Shown piece after piece: positions 24,501 through 33,053 of a DNA stretch of 64,000 bases. The DNA is from Aplectana chamaeleonis (taxonomy: Eukaryota > Nematoda > Chromadorea > Rhabditida > Cosmocercidae). Every line of letters starts with the position of its first letter. Positions within the stretch are counted from its first letter, which is position 1. The notes below the pieces were generated by a model. The model did not search any database and was not told where the DNA came from. It worked only from the letters and a program-made list of their open reading frames with translations. A program made the translations under genes and the position numbers. The stretch is from positions 1,488,001 to 1,552,000 of the forward strand of contig JAPDOI010000009.1 of NCBI GenBank assembly GCA_029168955.1, read 5' to 3'.

Positions 24501-25579
24501 TTCCAAGTCAAACTGGACACCTTTCACATCGAATTGGGCGTTTTTTAGCTCGCAATCCCTAGCCTCTTAACCTTTCTTTAGTTATCTATTTGGTCAACCA
24601 AATCAAGCATAATCGTAAAATGGCTATTACCCTCTGAATCGTCTTTATAAACAAAGACGATGTTTAGTCATTTAGAACCACTTTACGTCGCTAATATCTC
24701 AGGAACCATCCATGAAGTTCACTCTTGACCCAACTCATCAATTCGCCTTTGTAAGCTGATTTTCAAACCCGTATTTCACATTTAATCTTTCAGGCTGCCA
24801 CAAAAGCGGCTCAGTCAACTGCACAGATGAAAGCACGCGCAGGACGAGCCAGTTATACCGCGAAAGAGGTAAAATTTTAGGTAAACAATTGCAAATATCG
24901 GCTTGTTGGTCGACTACACAGAGAAGGAGGAGTCTGGGACTAGTTCGGCTGACTAAATGCGACGCGCACAGCGAAAAGCCACGGCGTTATCGTCGTCGCT
25001 AGAGCACTGCGCGCGTCGCATTCAGATACATGAACTAGTTCGAAGCTCGTCCTTTCCGTGTACCAGACCAACAAGCCACGGATAGCAGCCAGCGAGGAAT
25101 CTAAACAGAATTTCATATATATATATCGATAGATAGAAACAGCCGCATGGTTCTATACTTCCGCCGCCAGGCTGCGCAACAAAATGCGAATCTATTATAT
25201 TGATAATGCGGAGTGGCTCGATCAATATTAAGAATCGCCCTTCGACGCGTCACTTGGCGGCGGAAGTGTAAACGACCCTTTAGAACCATCAAAGCGCCTC
25301 GTACTCCAAAATACAGGTCGCGACGCATAGAAAACAAAAACATTGATTTTTCATGTGTATAGGTGATGTAATGCACGAAAATCCTAGAACTGTACGCCAC
25401 ATAAAGGTTCACGTACTCAATGAAAGAGACTTGAAAATCCCGACTGAGTGGAAGAAAAGAAAAACAAAAAATTAAAACAATGAATTTTGCAGGTTCAAAC
25501 CAAGCCCGATGCGGGAGCGGTTGCGATGGCATACTTTTTGCAGGTGATATGGGAAACGATCAAAACCGGAGCACGATAA
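9509..25579 (+). CDS. TKFC: triokinase/FMN cyclase (dihydroxyacetone kinase), 15 exons
   Basis: Phosphorylates dihydroxyacetone and glyceraldehyde with ATP; the animal enzyme also has FMN cyclase activity. Exons: 9509-9613, 14049-14154, 14594-14698, 14758-14852, 14919-15008, 17042-17123, 17369-17563, 17968-18054, 18271-18579, 21900-22034, 22374-22477, 22536-22673, 24419-24478, 24794-24868, 25493-25579. These total 1773 nt (590 residues plus stop) and phase agrees at every junction. The DhaK half has GGGSGHEP (about 60-67) and the substrate-binding His at about 227 in LGIHGEPG. A linker near 340-390 leads to the DhaL half with LDGAAGDGDCG (about 418-428, metal-binding Asp residues) and ARAGRASY near the end. 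Length and domain order match the animal enzyme (~575 residues). Large introns are filled with transposons. A start at 9413 would add 32 residues. Confidence 0.9.
9758..10330. mobile_element. GACTGTCCGCCCAC-family MITE, interrupted
   Basis: The left end GAATGAGACTGTCCGCCCAC matches copies at 33221-33451 and 35157-35375. The right part (GGCATTTTTTCGGACG) matches the copy at 23184-23392. The element is split by the foldback at 9814-10291. It lies in intron 1 of the triokinase gene. Confidence 0.45.
9814..10291. mobile_element. foldback MITE, AAGCCTAGTTTTGACTGCA ends
   Basis: AAGCCTAGTTTTGACTGCA (left) and its reverse complement (right) bound 478 bp rich in CAGCGATG/CATCGCTG motifs. TGA on both outer sides could be a 3-bp target duplication. 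Joining the flanks restores a more typical copy of the surrounding MITE. The minus-strand open frame across it is an artefact. Confidence 0.55.
10725..10910. repeat. 99-bp direct duplication with hairpin
   Basis: CGAATCGCAGCCAACACTAA followed by GGGGATCACCTCCCTTGCCT occurs twice, at about 10727 and 10826. The second copy ends in the full GACGGTGCAGCC hairpin (10881-10908); the first ends in a collapsed GACGGTGCACCGTC. It lies in intron 1 of the triokinase gene. Confidence 0.6.
11296..11761. mobile_element. TTAA-AGGCAGCATAC MITE (subfamily A)
   Basis: Bounded by TTAA, with termini AGGCAGCATACACGCTCGTA and its reverse complement. Arms continue through GAGATAACTACGGAAT, GGTATGGCACCGAACACAAC and TTTTGAAGCTTCAAAAAC to a short centre, so almost the whole element folds back. 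Related copies lie at 49322-49931 and 51850-52324. It lies in triokinase intron 1; the open frames on both strands are mirror artefacts. Confidence 0.7.
11762..12629. other. AT-rich intron sequence, nothing recognised
   Basis: Part of triokinase intron 1. AT-rich with T and A runs; no repeat family member or exon was identified. Confidence 0.35.
12630..13760. repeat. degenerate tandem repeat in triokinase intron 1
   Basis: At least four diverged units share the order GACAAACACAGTAAGTTGCAT, CTACAAACAACTTGCTC, AAAGTTTCTGAGTCCC and AATTTCGAGCTCTT, at about 12830, 13140, 13430 and 13600. Unit length drifts between roughly 165 and 300 bp. Short open frames here have no splice or composition support. 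Confidence 0.5.
15120..15330. mobile_element. small inverted-repeat element, CTCAGGCGATTCTCGG ends
   Basis: CTCAGGCGATTCTCGGCTCC (left) pairs with GGGGTCGAGAATAGCCTGAG (right) over about 20 bp with few differences. It lies in triokinase intron 5 and is non-coding. Confidence 0.45.
15664..15960. mobile_element. foldback MITE, GGTATGGTATAC ends
   Basis: GGTATGGTATACTTTGTCGC at the left is mirrored by GCGACAC..AAAGTATACCATACC at the right, with TCGCTG/CAGCGA motifs spread through the inside. It lies in triokinase intron 5. Long open frames on both strands come from the fold-back symmetry. Confidence 0.6.
16488..16748. mobile_element. TACTGTGC-ended MITE, copy 1
   Basis: TACTGTGCTTTTCGAGGCTG at the left; the right end is ..AAAAGCACAGTA. 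The arms contain TTCGGTCCGCAATCGCGTCT and GGTGGCTTTTTTAAACAGTT with mirrored partners. Two other copies lie at 22901-23183 and 54670-54952. Conspicuous open frames on both strands are products of the GC-rich arms. It lies in triokinase intron 5. Confidence 0.75.
17659..17878. mobile_element. GGTCCGTGGCTTG-ended MITE, copy 1
   Basis: The termini TATAGTTAGGTCCGTGGCTT and the reverse complement of AACCACGAACCGAGCTGTA bound arms with ATTTAAATCTCACCCGCGGC and its partner. It lies in triokinase intron 7, between exons 17369-17563 and 17968-18054. Other copies are at 24074-24298 and 36488-36682. Confidence 0.7.
18960..19440. repeat. degenerate repeat of a GGTGCTGAACACGAATTTGAGG-type unit
   Basis: Several diverged copies of a phrase such as GGGTGCTGATTACGAACCTG, AGGTCCATTT, TTGGCCCAAAATT follow one another. 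The same phrase recurs on both strands at 31780-32620 and faintly at 1-200 and 1440. It lies in triokinase intron 9 and does not code. Confidence 0.4.
19649..20936 (-). mobile_element. mariner transposon, 1288 bp
   Basis: Terminal inverted repeats begin TTAGGTCTAGAAGTTAATTT and are identical for about 30 bp. They are flanked on both sides by TA (19647-19648 and 20937-20938), the mariner target. Length and single-frame content are typical of the family. The element lies in intron 9 of the triokinase gene, antisense to it. Its transposase is broken by frameshifts, but intact ends mean it could still be mobilised in trans by a related enzyme. Confidence 0.93.
19726..20762 (-). pseudogene. mariner transposase, frameshifted
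   Basis: Starts at ATG 20762 with the paired helix-turn-helix region (CQEWFQRFKSGDFDVKDKDR, then RPGQPKKFEDEELQALLDQD). That frame stops at 20394, just where the usual WIPYELSERN segment appears in another frame, at a run of A residues. HRIIAGDEKWVYYDN is in a third frame, and the catalytic end from SWVSPGE, with LLHDNARPH and SPDIAPSDYHLF (the DD34D acidic residues), is in the fourth segment down to 19726. At least three frame changes are needed, so no functional enzyme is made. It is most like cecropia/Hsmar1-type mariners. Confidence 0.9.
20937..21384. other. intron sequence upstream of an SL1-like cassette
   Basis: Triokinase intron 9. GC-rich from about 21050. It may belong to the same dispersed repeat as the SL1-like motif, as the copy at 40.9 kb also has a GC-rich neighbour (CACGTGC motifs). 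No exon is supported. Confidence 0.3.
21385..21462 (-). ncRNA. SL1-like sequence with conserved upstream block (likely pseudogene)
   Basis: Read on the minus strand, 21405-21385 is GGTTCAATTACCATGTTTGAG: the nematode SL1 leader with one substitution, one missing base and one further change. It is followed by GC instead of the GT splice donor. About 45 bases upstream on the minus strand is GTATACGACGCACTTCTGAG, which recurs at the same place in the copies at 41.0 and 63.2 kb. The donor change suggests this copy cannot donate a leader. Confidence 0.45.
22901..23183. mobile_element. TACTGTGC-ended MITE, copy 2
   Basis: TACTGTGCTTATCTGGGCCA at the left and TGGCCCATATAAGCACAGTA at the right, with arms carrying GGTCCGCAATCGCGTCTCGA and CGCTTTGCGGCCGCACGC. 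It is nearly symmetrical and non-coding. It lies in triokinase intron 12. Confidence 0.8.
23184..23392. mobile_element. GACTGTCCGCCCAC-family MITE, diverged copy
   Basis: It shares GCAGCCGTCGCGCAGGCATT, AATCGATCAGTAAGTATG, GCAGCCGTGGGAAGACTC and the ending CATTCGGTCAGAA with the copy at 33221-33451. It directly abuts the TACTGTGC MITE, in triokinase intron 12. Confidence 0.4.
24074..24298. mobile_element. GGTCCGTGGCTTG-ended MITE, copy 2
   Basis: TAAAGTTAGGTTCGTGGCTT at the left and AAGCCGCCACGGGCCTAGCT at the right, with GGCGAGATTTAAACCACC inside. Triokinase intron 12. Confidence 0.65.
24900..25077. mobile_element. foldback MITE, GGCTTGTTGGTC ends
   Basis: GGCTTGTTGGTCGACTACAC at the left; the reverse complement of the right end is GGCTTGTTGGTCTGGTACAC. 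Pairing continues through GGACTAGTTCGG and AAATGCGACGCGC. It fills part of triokinase intron 14. Confidence 0.65.
25149..25287. mobile_element. small foldback, GGTTCTATACTTCCGCCGCC ends
   Basis: GGTTCTATACTTCCGCCGCC is mirrored by GGCGGCGGAAGTGTAAACGA..TAGAACC. The CTTCCGCCGCC arm start is shared with the foldback at 43774-44020. Triokinase intron 14. Confidence 0.55.
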
Positions 25580-25631
25580 ATAGGTAGAGAATCTCGATTA
25601 AACGAGTTCTTGTGCAGAAATATATAACAAA

Positions 25632-28600
25632 CTATGAAAATTCATGAATAAAACACTTTATTAAGTTAATAATATAAATAATTTGAGACTTTGACGAGTT
25701 TACCCACGAGAATATGAGGTGACGGTGACGCCAACTATGCATCTGATCGAGTAACTGTGTGCAGTCCAGCTGTAGATAGTACGCATAATGACTTATCGTC
25801 AAGATTCTGGAGAAAGTCTGGTTCTAACTGAGGGCAGACATTCATACAGATTTGTGTTGCTTACAACATAAAAATAGTATGGACAGCTCACCTTCACACT
25901 TACAATCGGGGAATGAATTTGAGTGATTGACGAAATTTCGTGGCTTAGGAGATCACATGGAGACGGGTAGAACAAGATTTTCTGAAAAGAAAAGCTAGTA
26001 CTGTTTAGTTCAGTAACACGGGCAGGACCATTACAAGCCGTGGCCATTCGAAATGAAATAAGCCTTTGTATAATCAATTTTCGACGTGGAATTCGAATTT
26101 TTAGATGGCAGCTGCAAGACGTCTCTCTGAGCAGGCGTTTATGATTAATGCACGTTTTTTTGCACTTCACTTACACGCATAATAACGTGTACTGACGAGT
26201 CTTCGTCGCCTACTGAGGTAGACCGATGTGACTTCCACACCAGGCGTCATCCCATAGTCCTCTGGGGCAGAACCAATATCTCTGTTGTAGAAATCACCTA
26301 GTTGTCTCTGCGACTAAAATTCCCGGATAAGACGTTATGATGCGTCTGCATCTGAAGCGCTCAAAACGCACATAGCTCCGATCAGAGAAACATTTCGCAG
26401 CTGCAATGAAAAAATTCATATTCTACGTCGAAAGTTGATCCTAGAAAAGCTTATTTCATTCGGAATCGTAGGATTTGATCAAATTCTACCACAAGTTCAA
26501 AGTTTTTCTGTATTGAACAGCTTAAAGAATTTCATCCAGGGAGGGGGGTCATAAGAATTTTGGACGTTTTTCAGAATTTCTGCTCAACGGGGAACGGGGT
26601 CGTAGCTCCGCCAAAAATTGGCCGCCATCTTACCAAAGAAGAAGACGGTATCAAGGTTCCAGCGAAAATCGCGGCAAAATCACGCTCCCAGCGAGAATTC
26701 CGGCACCACGAATTCGCGCTCCAATCGCCGACTTTGGGGCTATCGTCCCCCGAATCGGCGAAGGCGTAAAAGCGCCTCACACGACATTCTCAGGACCCAG
26801 TTCGTCAAGGATCGTTTTGCCAACGCGGCTGTCAACCCTATTCTCGGTGATGTGCCACCTAGGGTATGTGATACCGAGTCCGAGCTCGGTAGGCGCGCCA
26901 GGTGTATCCTCGCTTCGTTACGCTGCGGATATTCTCCATTGCTTATGTCTTACCTGCACAGGATCGACAATAGCCAGCCTGACGTGTTCCCGGACTGTGG
27001 AAACCAAGGCCACGACGCTAAACACCTATTTAAAGGCAGTGTTCACGATAAATTTCACTTCCGATATCTCCACGGTTTACGAAAGGTCTGGTGCCCTAAA
27101 TAGCGAAGCACGCTAGAAAAAGACACGAAAGACGCGTTTTTAAGCAAAAATAGGCTCCCTCTTGTTTACGTTGATTTTTGAGCGTGGAGGAATTGACCAC
27201 TAGATGATACCTACCAGTGCAATGAAGCAAACAGCTCACTTATCAGCACTTCCTTAACTTGATCATTCCTATAATCTGAATCTCCATTTGTTCCTTTCAA
27301 GGGGCGGATCTGGGGCACGGGGCGTGTCTGGGGCACCAAAACGCTTGCTTGCAGCCGTCATTTTGCAGCTGCTGGCTCGTTTTCTACCGTTCTTTCGACA
27401 CTGGGAGCCTAGGATCCTTCTCGACTATCATTTCACTGTGGAAAGTCAACGAGGATGATCATCGTGAACGCTGCCTTTAATTGTTCGAAGAAACCAACAA
27501 CGCTCAGTACAATAGACTTGTGGACGAATCCAGCGCTGGTCGCCCGGTTCCTCAACTTGTGACAAAGCCCTCTCAGTGACTGCAAAGAAGAAGAAGATAT
27601 TCTCAGGTCCAACGCGCTCCGTCGAAGGTCGCGACCCTGTCAAGGCAGCATCTAGAAATGCGGTAAAACGACGGTTCCAGCAAAAAAAATCCTGCACCTT
27701 TGCTATTCCGGCGACAATTCGGTCGCCGTTGGGGTTCTATCGAGGATCGCGGCGCTCCCCTCGAGGATTGACTGCAACTCCAACAAGGATGTAATTAGGG
27801 TCACGGCTTCATCGCCATCCAAACGAGGACAGCAGCGCTGTCGCAGCCTTATTGACGACATCGGTGACATCGCGGTCTTATCGAGGATATCGGCACTGTC
27901 GCGGGCCCTTCGCCAATTTCAGGGCTGTCACTGTATCACCTAGAATCGGGGCAAAACCATCGTTTCCGCAAGGTTTCCGGCGCTTTTGCGGTTCCTTCGA
28001 GGATCGCGACTTGATAGCGCTCCTTCAAAGATCTTGAGACCACAGCGATTCCAGCTAAGATATGATAACCTTTCGTGGGGTCATCGCAATGCTAATCGAT
28101 GCTTAATTTCTCTAAAGATGCTCGCGTTCCAGACCGCTATCGGAATAGGCATGACAAGGAAGGAAATGAAAAAAGAGAAAAACCACAAGCTGTCAGTCTC
28201 ACCCCAGAATACGTTCCAACTGCTACATTGTCACCAATAACACTAGCTGATGTAATCGCATCAAATTGTTCCGACTGCGATAGAATCATCTCGTTGTTCC
28301 AGCTCAGTGAACCATCCTAAACGAAATCTTTTATTGGGAAACGATGGGACAAGTAGCAGCTTTATGGCCGTTCAGATAGTGTGCCTTCTCCGAACTTCCC
28401 GTTCAATTACCTCAAAAACGCATCTCCAAATAGAAACGGGGCCCAGCGTAGATGACACAACCAGGAATCGCTCCTCACGGTAGAGCATTTCGTCGGAATC
28501 ATCACCCTCACATTGTCTTGGCGTACAAATTGGTTGATACGGAGCGAAGATGAGAACAGAAACAGGACCAGAAAATTTTATCAGCTTCCTGAAATTTCAA

Positions 28601-31379
28601 TTCTGGGTCTTTTGGAACGCGAAATTCCGGCGACACCCGAAGGCAGTCGGCTTACTCGTTCCTTCAGAAGGATTCGAAACGTTCAAAAAAGGGTATATGA
28701 ACAGATACGATGTCCAGAAAATCGCCGCAATTTTCAAATTTGAGGGTTTAGAACCAACCTATGGAGACTATTCGATACCACATCCAACACCGACAGGAAG
28801 ACTCTGCCAGTGTCAAAGCCAAGTGCACTCCATTTCAATCTTTTTGAAAACGTTGCCGATGATCGTGTCACTGCACCCGGGAAATCGTCCAAGGCTAGTT
28901 CGGGATACACATCAAATGCGTCCTCCAGTAGAGTCACCTTGTCAGAATCCTTCTAAAGACGCTAATCAGAACAGCAAAGCATTTTTTCGATGAAACAGCC
29001 TCCAAAGCTATTACATAAAAGTGATCACCTCTAGTTTATACGCAGAGAGACGTTTTCCAGATTGATAAATTAGCCAATACTTACTAGATACAGCATTTAC
29101 AACCCTATTGATCATCCAGCAATGAACAGCCGGAGCAGAAGCCTCCACCTAAAGTTAATTGATTATCTCCGAAATTGTCAGGGTCAAGCGGGGTTAAAAA
29201 TTTCGCAAAGGGCTGGGGGGGTCGCAAAAATTTTGACCCGAAAATTAAGGTTGGGGGAGGGTCGCTAAATTCTCGATATTTTTGGTTCCCAAAGAAAATG
29301 ATCGTAGCATTCCTCGAGCTTTATGCGCTTGTCTGGCAGTTTTAGTAATCAAATATACTATCGTTCTTGGAGCCGAATTCCGGTCCGCAATTGCAGACTA
29401 CGGCTGTTGCGTCATGCGACGCGTGATAATCGTGCTAGGAGAAAGGTGAATCGTGCCGGAACCAAGTGGTCCCAGCACGATTGTCACGTCTCGCGTGATG
29501 CAGTAGCCGTAGTCCGCAAATGCGGACCGCAACTTGGCCCCTAAAACGACAGTAAACTGCCCATAAATGGCGCCTCGGGAGATTGCAGAAAGTTTGGACT
29601 TTGAAAAAAATTCTGATTGTGGAGGGAGAGTCGCTCCGATCTCGAAAAAATACGCCACGCCCCGCTTCACAGTGGGAGATGTATGTTAGCAATTATACGG
29701 AACTCAATACATGCATATATGACCACCCGAGCTGCAAGTATAGTCCAGTTCCGCAATCGCGTTCAGTCCTCATTATCACAATCGTAGGAGCGAAGCGGTT
29801 GTCTTTAAAAAATTCAACTAGAATCATTCTCAAAACAACCGCTTCGCTTCTATGATTGTGATAAAGAGACTTTGCCGACTGAACGCGATTTCGGGACTGG
29901 ATCATATATGACAAGTGAGAAAGTCCACATAGTATGATTCTAACGACTTTTAGTTCCTATTTCCTCTATTTTGAAGAATTGAAACCTCAAATTTTCCAGA
30001 TTTACATAGACAGAATACCTTAGGTTGGAGTGCTCGATGAAAACAGCCTTCGAGTTTCCACCGGAGATCGAAAGATCTGAGGCCGATAGCAACAACAATC
30101 AGGGCCTGGCAGATCGTTATCCCGAAACTCGACAGAGTTACGTCCCTTGGTGATCGAATTTTCGGAAAAATATTCAAAATTGTTTTACGTTCTCCCTCCT
30201 CTAGGTAATTTTTTTCGACATTTTCGAGACTGAAATTTTAAAAGAATGAATTTTTTGTGGTTTTCCCTTTTTTTTGTGAGTACTGCTGCTCTCCTTACCC
30301 TACAGACGAGTATTGTGAAGTGATTTTGACTCTTTTCATTTTTTTCCGAACATTTCAACACCCCCCCCCCCCGCAAAAACAACTTCACATTTTATTTTCA
30401 AAATTTCCACGTCCCCTTAGCAGTCCTGCAGAACAGCAGCCGTTTGATCCTGACAACGATATCGAACCAACGGCCTTAGACGAGCAGTAAATAGTCCTAT
30501 AGGACTCCAAAACTTGAGTTTGGTAAGCTCGCCCCGTCCACTTTACCAGTGGCTGGGAAATGAGCGGGACAGGCACAGTACACTCACGGATTGGGGCCAT
30601 ATCGGACTATCTATAACAAGATTTTTGCGGGGTTTTTCGACATTATCGTTGCAATGAGCGTCGGACCTTTAGACCTTCAGTCAAAACTCTAGGGTTGTTT
30701 TCATCATGAACCTTTGAATATGTCCACACACCTTAACCCCTCCCTTGACAGTCGGGTGCCGCATGGCTCCCTTCCCAGTCTTACTCATCTATCTACAGTC
30801 ATCTGAAGAAATCTGTCACTATTGCAAACAACGCAAGCACTTTTTGCCAAGTACAGTCACGACTGAACAAACCTTGATTGTCATTTCAACATGGAGTGTG
30901 GACGAAATCCTAAATAAAGCTCCAAAGTGTCGACAAGGGCAGAAATGCTCGTTGAGTTCAACCCAGCTGCAAACGATGTTTGTTAAAGCCACATATTTCC
31001 AAAAAAGTCGGCAAAAATACACTTACAATGTGGCCAAAACCGCCAGACACGTATCACTTTCCTGAGCAGAAACGTCAGCACATGAAAGCTCTATTGAATG
31101 ACCACTTTTCAGCGACTATAAATGAGTACTTGTAAAAAACCATAGGTAAATCAGGTATAACTTGCCAGAATGCGGAGAAAAACCACATACCGTCTCACCC
31201 AGCAGTTTCGGCAAGCACACTATTTTATTCTCCTCTACGAAAAGAAGTCGACCATAGGCATTGATCAGGAGAGTATGAAGTGGCGCCGGTACTTCAACGA
31301 CTTCTTCTGAACAGCTTAGTGAATCCCTTTTCTCAGGTCCAAAACGTTCTTTTTGAAAGTCATCCATTAACCGTTCCAT
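25632..31379 (-). CDS. beta-propeller-like protein, ~365 residues (NUP214-like start)
   Basis: Eight exons with phase agreement: 31379-31199, 30966-30891, 30145-30019, 28952-28759, 28588-28411, 28316-28203, 25981-25892, 25769-25632. The start ATG 31379 follows AAAAA and is followed by GG. Beta-strand-like repeats are visible: HTLLINAYGRLLFVEENKIV (about 39-58), RFLVVSSTLGPVSIWRC, and IGDNVAVGTYSGKILFYPS followed by IHSPIVSVK. The opening (MDDFQ.. then a Gly-Arg-Leu-Leu-Phe strand and a CLPKLL end) and DVTLSSFG resemble the N-terminal propeller of the nuclear pore protein NUP214. If so, only the propeller is present, because the triokinase gene faces it directly. The last exon is uncertain: a GT donor at 25715 could lead elsewhere. 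Other WD-like families are possible. Confidence 0.6.
25647..25652 (+). terminator. poly(A) signal of the triokinase gene
   Basis: AATAAA 68 bases after the stop codon. A reverse-strand AATAAA (TTTATT on the plus strand) lies 7-12 bases further on and could serve the convergent propeller gene, so the two transcripts probably overlap. Confidence 0.6.
26797..27562 (+). pseudogene. 3' end of a CR1/jockey-like LINE, split by a MITE
   Basis: The reading RARCILASLRCGYSPLLMSY, then LHRID and PDVFPDCGNQGHDAKHLF, is the usual C-terminal zinc-knuckle of this LINE group. It runs into the MITE at 27029. Directly after the MITE the frame resumes with NCSKKPTTLSTIDLWTNPAL, then VARFLNL and a stop at 27560. 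Only the last ~100 residues are present (5'-truncated). Sense is opposite to the propeller gene whose large intron holds it. It is related to the LINE at 57356-60797, which ends with the same motifs. Confidence 0.8.
27029..27480. mobile_element. TTAA-AGGCAGTGTTCACG MITE (subfamily B), in LINE tail
   Basis: Ends AGGCAGTGTTCACGATAAA and the reverse complement of ATCGTGAACGCTGCCT, each flanked by TTAA. Removing the element and one TTAA rejoins the LINE reading frame at HLF|NC. The inside (ATCTCCACGGTTTACG, TTTTTGAGCGTGGAGGAATT, CTCGTTTTCTACCG) matches the copy at 56702-57355. It has no transposase and was probably moved by a piggyBac-like enzyme, judging from the TTAA target. Confidence 0.8.
27590..28080. 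repeat. degenerate GGTTCCATCGAGGATCGCGGC-type repeats
   Basis: Phrases such as GGGGTTCTATCGAGGATCGC, GGTCTTATCGAGGATATCGG and GGTTCCTTCGAGGATCGCGA recur at irregular spacing; 26590-26770 has similar text. It lies in the last large intron of the propeller gene and is probably a decayed repeat. Confidence 0.35.
29180..29690. mobile_element. GTCAAGCGGGG repeat family, copy 1, with nested MITE
   Basis: The order GGGTCAAGCGGGG, GGTCGCAAAAATTTTGACCC, GATCGTAGCATTCCTCGAG, GGCAGTTTTAGTAATCAA, then GTCGCTCCGATCTCGAAAAA and GCCCCGCTTCAC matches 52985-53300. A second MITE (29356-29554) interrupts it after AGTAATCAAATA. A fragment of the family lies at 62640-62760. Confidence 0.55.
29356..29554. mobile_element. 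CGGTCCGCA-armed MITE, copy 1
   Basis: TACTATCGTTCTTGGAGCCG at the left; the right end is GGCCCCTAAAACGACAGTA. Arms include TTCCGGTCCGCAATTGCAGA and its mirror TTTGCGGACCGCAACTTGGC. A second copy lies at 48333-48521. TA-type flanks; non-coding. Confidence 0.65.
29739..29906. mobile_element. GACTGGATCATA-ended MITE, copy 1
   Basis: TATAGTCCAGTTCCGCAATC and its mirror ending GGGACTGGATCATA bound ~168 bp whose arms share AATCGTAGGAGCGAAGCGGT. The copy at 55727-55888 is almost identical over its whole length, so these copies are young. Confidence 0.75.
30361..30372. repeat. poly-C run
   Basis: A homopolymer of at least 12 C in an intron of the propeller gene; a similar C run lies near 42541. Likely to vary between individuals or assemblies. 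Confidence 0.6.
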
Positions 31380-31556
31380 TTTTTGAAGAGAGTTAAATGC
31401 ACATGGGACCAATGAATAGTCAATGGAATCAATGTACACACATTTTTATTTATGGACATGTTTTTTTTGTCATTTCTTACTTATGTAAACCATTATTTTA
31501 GTTGACCTTCCAAAACTTGTACATAAAACATTCCACTCGTTTCTCATCTCCATTAT

Positions 31557-32843
31557 TTAAAGGCAGCGAAAAAGTTCACGATAAATGAGTTGCCCGTTTT
31601 TTTTTGGCTAAAACTTAAGCTTTCTAACTAGGGAACCTCGCATGGCCAACCCCACCATTCAAAAGATGATGAATGTTTTCTGGTCAATTCTGCTCCGGTG
31701 CCTCCGAATCTGACATCGGATTTTGCAACGCACACCTCTGAACGAAGTTATGAGCATTTTTGAAGCTTCGTGAAAAGGTAAGGGTACCCATCAGCCAATT
31801 TTTAAGGTGTTTGAAAAAAATTTCGGACTCGGCTCAAAACTTTCAGCTCGGGTTATTCAGGGCGCTGAACATGAATCTGGGGTCTATTTGTCGCTAGTCT
31901 TATGGTTACTGTAGGTTACGGTAGGCATAATGCCTTTTAACTGGCTTTACCTACCTTACAATTCTAAAAGTCAGAAAATGGACCTCAAATTCGTGTTCGG
32001 CGTCCTAAATAACACACAAAGAGAAATTTTGAGCCAAATCTGAGACTTTGCTGAAGCGACCGTATACCCACCGTAACCTACCCTACTCTCAGAAATCGAT
32101 AAACGGTTTGCAGATTCGTGCTTAGCACTGCAAATAACCCCCAGACCAACAATTTGAGCCATATCTATCGTAGCACTCCGGAGATTCGCCATCAAATTGT
32201 ATCCCGATGGGAAGCTTTAACCGAATCAAGTCGGAAAGCTCGGAAAATCGTTAAACAGACCCCAGATTCGTGATCAGCGCCCAAATAACCCACCTGGAAG
32301 GATTTTGAGCGAAATCTGCAACATTTTTCAACGCTTTCAGAGGTATAAATAAGCGCCGAAAATCCGCCCAAGTCCAAAACGCTGTCAGTCTGTGCAAAGT
32401 TTGGAAAATGTGCCTTCACCCGAAATTTGCTCAGTACGGTAGTTTTAGGCGCTAAACACAAACATGAGGTCCGTTTACGGATTTCGCAAACACTAATGCG
32501 CGTTTTTGATTTAAAAAAGGCGGGAATTAGAAACTTCAACAGGCTATATCTTTTTTTTGCCAATGTCCGTAGCGAAATCCGAGTTCAGATTCGAAGAGGG
32601 CGTGCCAGAATTGACTAGGAAACATTTATCAGCTTTCTGATCCGGGGGTACACCATACGAGGTTCCCTAGTAAGAAGTGTAAGAACGAGAGTTAAAATTT
32701 TCAGAGATTTCTCTTAACAGTTTCGCTCCGCTATTAGAGCGTTCTGTGGGGATTTTCTCTATTAACCTCTTCTTTATGGTCTTGCCTACCCAAAAACATC
32801 GGAAGCTAGAAAACGGTTTTTTAATCATGAACACTGCCTTTAA
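31557..32843. mobile_element. TTAA-AGGCAG element (subfamily B) with nested insertion
   Basis: TTAAAGGCAGCGAAAAAGTT at the left (with GTTCACGATAAA a few bases on) and ATCATGAACACTGCCTTTAA at the right. Most of the inside is a second element (31628-32670). It lies between the start of the propeller gene and the end of the 135-residue gene. Confidence 0.6.
31628..32670. mobile_element. nested 1.04 kb element, CTAGGGAACCTCG ends
   Basis: CTAGGGAACCTCGCATGG (left) and the reverse complement of CCATACGAGGTTCCCTAG (right) differ at one base, and both flanks are TAA, as in PIF/Harbinger-type elements. The inside is made of the GCTGAACACGAATCTGGGGT-type degenerate repeat on alternating strands; no transposase. 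Confidence 0.6.
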
Positions 32844-33053
32844 TTGATCAAATAAAATGCTCCACCTACCCTCGTTTGTCGACTGTTGTTGCTCGCGAAT
32901 GATAAGGATTTGATTGGACTCAGGAAAAGGAAGAAATTTCCTTTCAACGAAGTCAACTTCGTTATCACCCTTAAAACACAGAAATGGACTTTATTTGGAG
33001 ATGATAACAGTGAAGCTGATACCTAACCACGGGCAAATCCAATGGTAGAGCCA

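Noticed and set aside
25113..25532. 139-residue minus-strand frame antisense to the last triokinase exon
   Set aside because: Low-complexity hydrophobic sequence from AT-rich intron and a MITE; no splice logic and opposite to a confirmed exon.
26560..26800. Continuation of the LINE fragment upstream of 26797
   Set aside because: The frame is open but Arg/Ser-rich without reverse transcriptase motifs; it resembles the CGAGGATCGCGG repeats downstream rather than LINE coding sequence.
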